Source of the DNA: Acidobacteriota bacterium
Lineage (GTDB): Bacteria; Acidobacteriota; Thermoanaerobaculia; UBA5066
Reading direction: 5' to 3'
Assembly (NCBI GenBank): GCA_016789625.1
Contig: JAEUQS010000561.1
Span: 1-15,019 of the forward strand
Length of the DNA: 15,019 bases
In this document: piece by piece, positions 13,383 through 15,019 of the stretch
Layout of the letters: each line of letters begins with the position of its first letter
Position numbering within the stretch: the first letter of the stretch is position 1
Program-made: the position numbers and the translations under genes
The notes under the pieces: generated by a model
What the model saw: the letters and a program-made list of their open reading frames with translations, nothing else
What the model was told of the DNA's origin: nothing
Database searches by the model: none

Positions 13383-14499
13383 GCCTCGTGAGCCGCGCGG
13401 CGAGCGTGGCGAGCGGAGCCGCAGCCGGAACCACGAAGCGCGCCGCCCGGCCCATCAGGAACGGCCGGAAGGCGCGCGACCAGAAGAACCGGCTGCCGGC
13501 GAGCCGCCGCTGCGCGCGCCCGTGCTCGGCCGGCAGATCGCCGGGCCGGCCCGCGAGGAACGCGGTCACAGGCTCCGCGGCGGCCTCGCCCGAGAGGAGC
13601 GCGTGCGCCATGCCCGTGCCGGTCCAGGGGTCCAGCACCCCGGCCGCGTCGCCCACGAAGAGCACGTCCCTCTCCGAGGCGTCCCGTGCTCCGAGATGCA
13701 CGGGCTCGCTCACGAGCGGCGGACCGGGCTCGCGCTGGAGCCCTTCGAGGTCGCGCGCGAGGGCCGGGCTCCTCGCGACGAGGTCGTCGAGCAGCTCGTC
13801 GAGGTTGTGATGCGCGCGGGTCGCGACCTCCGGAGTCGCGAGCGCGCCGAGGTTCACTCGCGGCTCTTTCTCTCCTTCTGCGGGCTCGATGCGCGAGAGG
13901 CCGAGGTAGCCGCCCGCGAAGACGTGGAGCGCGACGGTGTCTTTCAGATGCGCGCTCGCTCCGCGGAGGTGCTTCTTGAAGCCGAAGAGCGGTGCCGGCG
14001 TTGCGTAGAACGCGCGGCCCAGCCGGCCGTCGAGCGGCGAGTAGCGCCCCCACGCGCCCACGACGACGCGGGCCTCGAACGCGCTCTTCGGGGTCGTGAC
14101 CCGGAAGCCCTCGGCCAGCGAGCCCTCGAGGCCCGTGACGGGGCTTCCGAACACGAACCGCGCGCCGGCCTTCTCCGCGGCCTCGGCGAGGGCCGTATCG
14201 AGGAGCGCGCGGGACACAGAGAGAACCTCGAACGGAAGCCGGCCCGCGGCGGGTGTGCCGCCCGCGCGCGCGACGCGGAAGCCCGAGATCCGCTCGGCGC
14301 CGCGCGCCCTCAGCCCGTCGAGTACGCCGAGCCGGTCGAGGAGAGGCAGCGCCTCGTGCGAGAGGAACTCGCCGCAGATCTTCTCGCGCGGGAAGCGGGC
14401 CTTCTCCAGAACGAGGACGTCGACTCCGGCGCGCGCGAGAGACGCGGCAAGCGAAGCGCCCGAGAGGCTGCCACCCACCACGAGGACTTCGGCGCGCAC
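13369..14499 (-). CDS. FAD-dependent oxidoreductase (geranylgeranyl reductase-type)
   Basis: A 376-residue flavoprotein of the PHBH/geranylgeranyl-reductase fold. Seen: the dinucleotide-binding motif EVLVVGGSLSGASLAASLA (4-22), the acidic end of strand two at VLEKARFPREKICGE (30-44, with Cys42 of the family's K-x-C-G block), LSVSRALLDTALAEAA (93-108), and the second FAD motif DVLFVGDAAGVLDPWTGTGM (278-297). No transmembrane segment, although the C-terminal 345-370 is hydrophobic and may touch the membrane. It would oxidise or reduce a lipophilic substrate. The start is GTG 14499, seven bases after the methyltransferase stop; GGAGG lies 12 bases upstream, and a CTG two codons earlier has better spacing. 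The methyltransferase-oxidoreductase pair is a common tail of type III polyketide synthase (alkylresorcinol/alkylpyrone) operons. Confidence 0.88.
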   Translation of the reverse strand: MRAEVLVVGGSLSGASLAASLARAGVDVLVLEKARFPREKICGEFLSHEALPLLDRLGVLDGLRARGAERISGFRVARAGGTPAAGRLPFEVLSVSRALLDTALAEAAEKAGARFVFGSPVTGLEGSLAEGFRVTTPKSAFEARVVVGAWGRYSPLDGRLGRAFYATPAPLFGFKKHLRGASAHLKDTVALHVFAGGYLGLSRIEPAEGEKEPRVNLGALATPEVATRAHHNLDELLDDLVARSPALARDLEGLQREPGPPLVSEPVHLGARDASERDVLFVGDAAGVLDPWTGTGMAHALLSGEAAAEPVTAFLAGRPGDLPAEHGRAQRRLAGSRFFWSRAFRPFLMGRAARFVVPAAAPLATLAARLTRPSAS

Positions 14500-14506
14500 C
14501 GTCAGC

Positions 14507-15019
14507 TCAAGCCTCCGGACGCAGCCAGAGGAGCCGCCAGGTGAACGGCGCGATGCCGTCCACGATCGCGCCGGGGAGGGCCTTCGCCGCGAGCTCCGCG
14601 ATCTCGTTCCTCGTGTACGCCTGGCGCACGGAGGCCTTGCCGTCGAGGACCGAGATGCGGCTCTTGAACGCGAGCGGCCCGATCACCGAGATGACGGCGA
14701 GCGCGAGCCGGTTCCGCGCGAGGTCCAGCACGAGGACGGCGCGGCGCGCCACGCGAGCCCACTCGCCGAGGAGCCGCCCGAGGTCCTCGGGCGCGATGTG
14801 ATGCACGAAGAGCGTCGAGAAGACGACGTCCACCGAGGCCGCGGGAAACGGCAGCGCGAACGCGTCGGCCGCGAGCGAGCCCGGTCGCGCGAGGCGCGCG
14901 TGCGAGACCTTGCGGTCGAGGCCCAGCACGCGCGCGCCGCGTCCGGGGCGGGCGAGGGCATCGGCCACGTCGCGCCCCACGTGGCCCGATCCGCAGCCGA
15001 CGTCGAGGAGCGTCAGGTC
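14507..15019 (-). CDS. Class I SAM-dependent methyltransferase (5' end outside window)
   Basis: The last 170 residues of a methyltransferase whose start lies beyond the window edge. Seen from the edge inward: LTLLDVGCGSGHVG (SAM-binding motif I), LGLDRK (motif II region), PGSLAADAFALPFPAASVDVVFS (motif III/IV region), LFVHHIAPEDLGRLLGEWARV, RAVLVLDLARN and a C-terminal DGKASVRQAYTRNEIAELA. The fold is UbiE-like; the D-G-x-x-S-V-R-x-A-Y/F-T segment recalls methyltransferases paired with type III polyketide synthases and flavoprotein hydroxylases. A GTG inside motif I (14980) gives a shorter open frame but cannot be the true start, because the SAM motif continues upstream to the edge. Co-directional with the FAD oxidoreductase seven bases downstream. 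Confidence 0.9.
   Translation of the reverse strand, partial: DLTLLDVGCGSGHVGRDVADALARPGRGARVLGLDRKVSHARLARPGSLAADAFALPFPAASVDVVFSTLFVHHIAPEDLGRLLGEWARVARRAVLVLDLARNRLALAVISVIGPLAFKSRISVLDGKASVRQAYTRNEIAELAAKALPGAIVDGIAPFTWRLLWLRPEA

Overview
The window is high-GC DNA (roughly 68-80% by eye in most gene bodies) packed with short-gap and overlapping genes, with no gene-free stretch above about 110 bases. An OmpW-like outer-membrane barrel, a large secreted penicillin-acylase-type hydrolase and Sec signal peptides point to a Gram-negative, aerobic, heterotrophic bacterium. The mix (DinB-like proteins, penicillin acylases, a likely type III PKS tailoring pair, cobalamin photoreceptor) would suit an acidobacterial or similar soil lineage. 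That placement is a guess from style, not from a marker gene. No RNA genes, CRISPR arrays, transposases, integrases or insertion sequences were seen.

Region 1 (6594 down to 1, minus strand) is seven co-directional genes, probably one or two transcripts. In transcription order they are: an IsdG/ABM-fold + PAS + coiled-coil + CxxC...CxxC protein; a CarH-like cobalamin photoreceptor without a DNA-binding domain; a bacterial poly(ADP-ribose) glycohydrolase-type protein; a GNAT acetyltransferase; a soluble double-GAF histidine kinase; a Prx6-like peroxiredoxin; and a PaiA-like GNAT acetyltransferase. The first three are joined by 4-base and 1-base stop/start overlaps and the last two also overlap. 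The theme is sensing (light/cobalamin, possibly heme, GAF/PAS ligands) joined to oxidative-stress defence and ADP-ribose/acetyl chemistry. This is the most unusual part of the window.

Region 2 (6707-7275, plus strand) is a ribbon-helix-helix antitoxin/MazF toxin pair of visibly lower GC (about 61% over three counted lines), with a palindrome next to its start. A strong GC hairpin (7278-7302) separates it from the convergent acylase gene.

Region 3 (7322-10877) holds a 946-residue secreted penicillin-acylase-family Ntn hydrolase on the minus strand, divergent from a small OmpW-like outer-membrane protein. Both face an 85-base intergenic region.

Region 4 (10925-13382, plus strand) holds a secreted HExxH metallopeptidase-like protein, a 2,4-dienoyl-CoA reductase of the SDR family and a DinB/YfiT-like protein with lysine-rich tails.

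Region 5 (13369-15019, minus strand) holds an FAD-dependent oxidoreductase of the geranylgeranyl-reductase type and a class I SAM methyltransferase cut by the window edge. They look like the tailoring pair often found behind a type III polyketide synthase, which would lie just beyond base 15019. The oxidoreductase converges on the DinB-like gene with a 14-base overlap.
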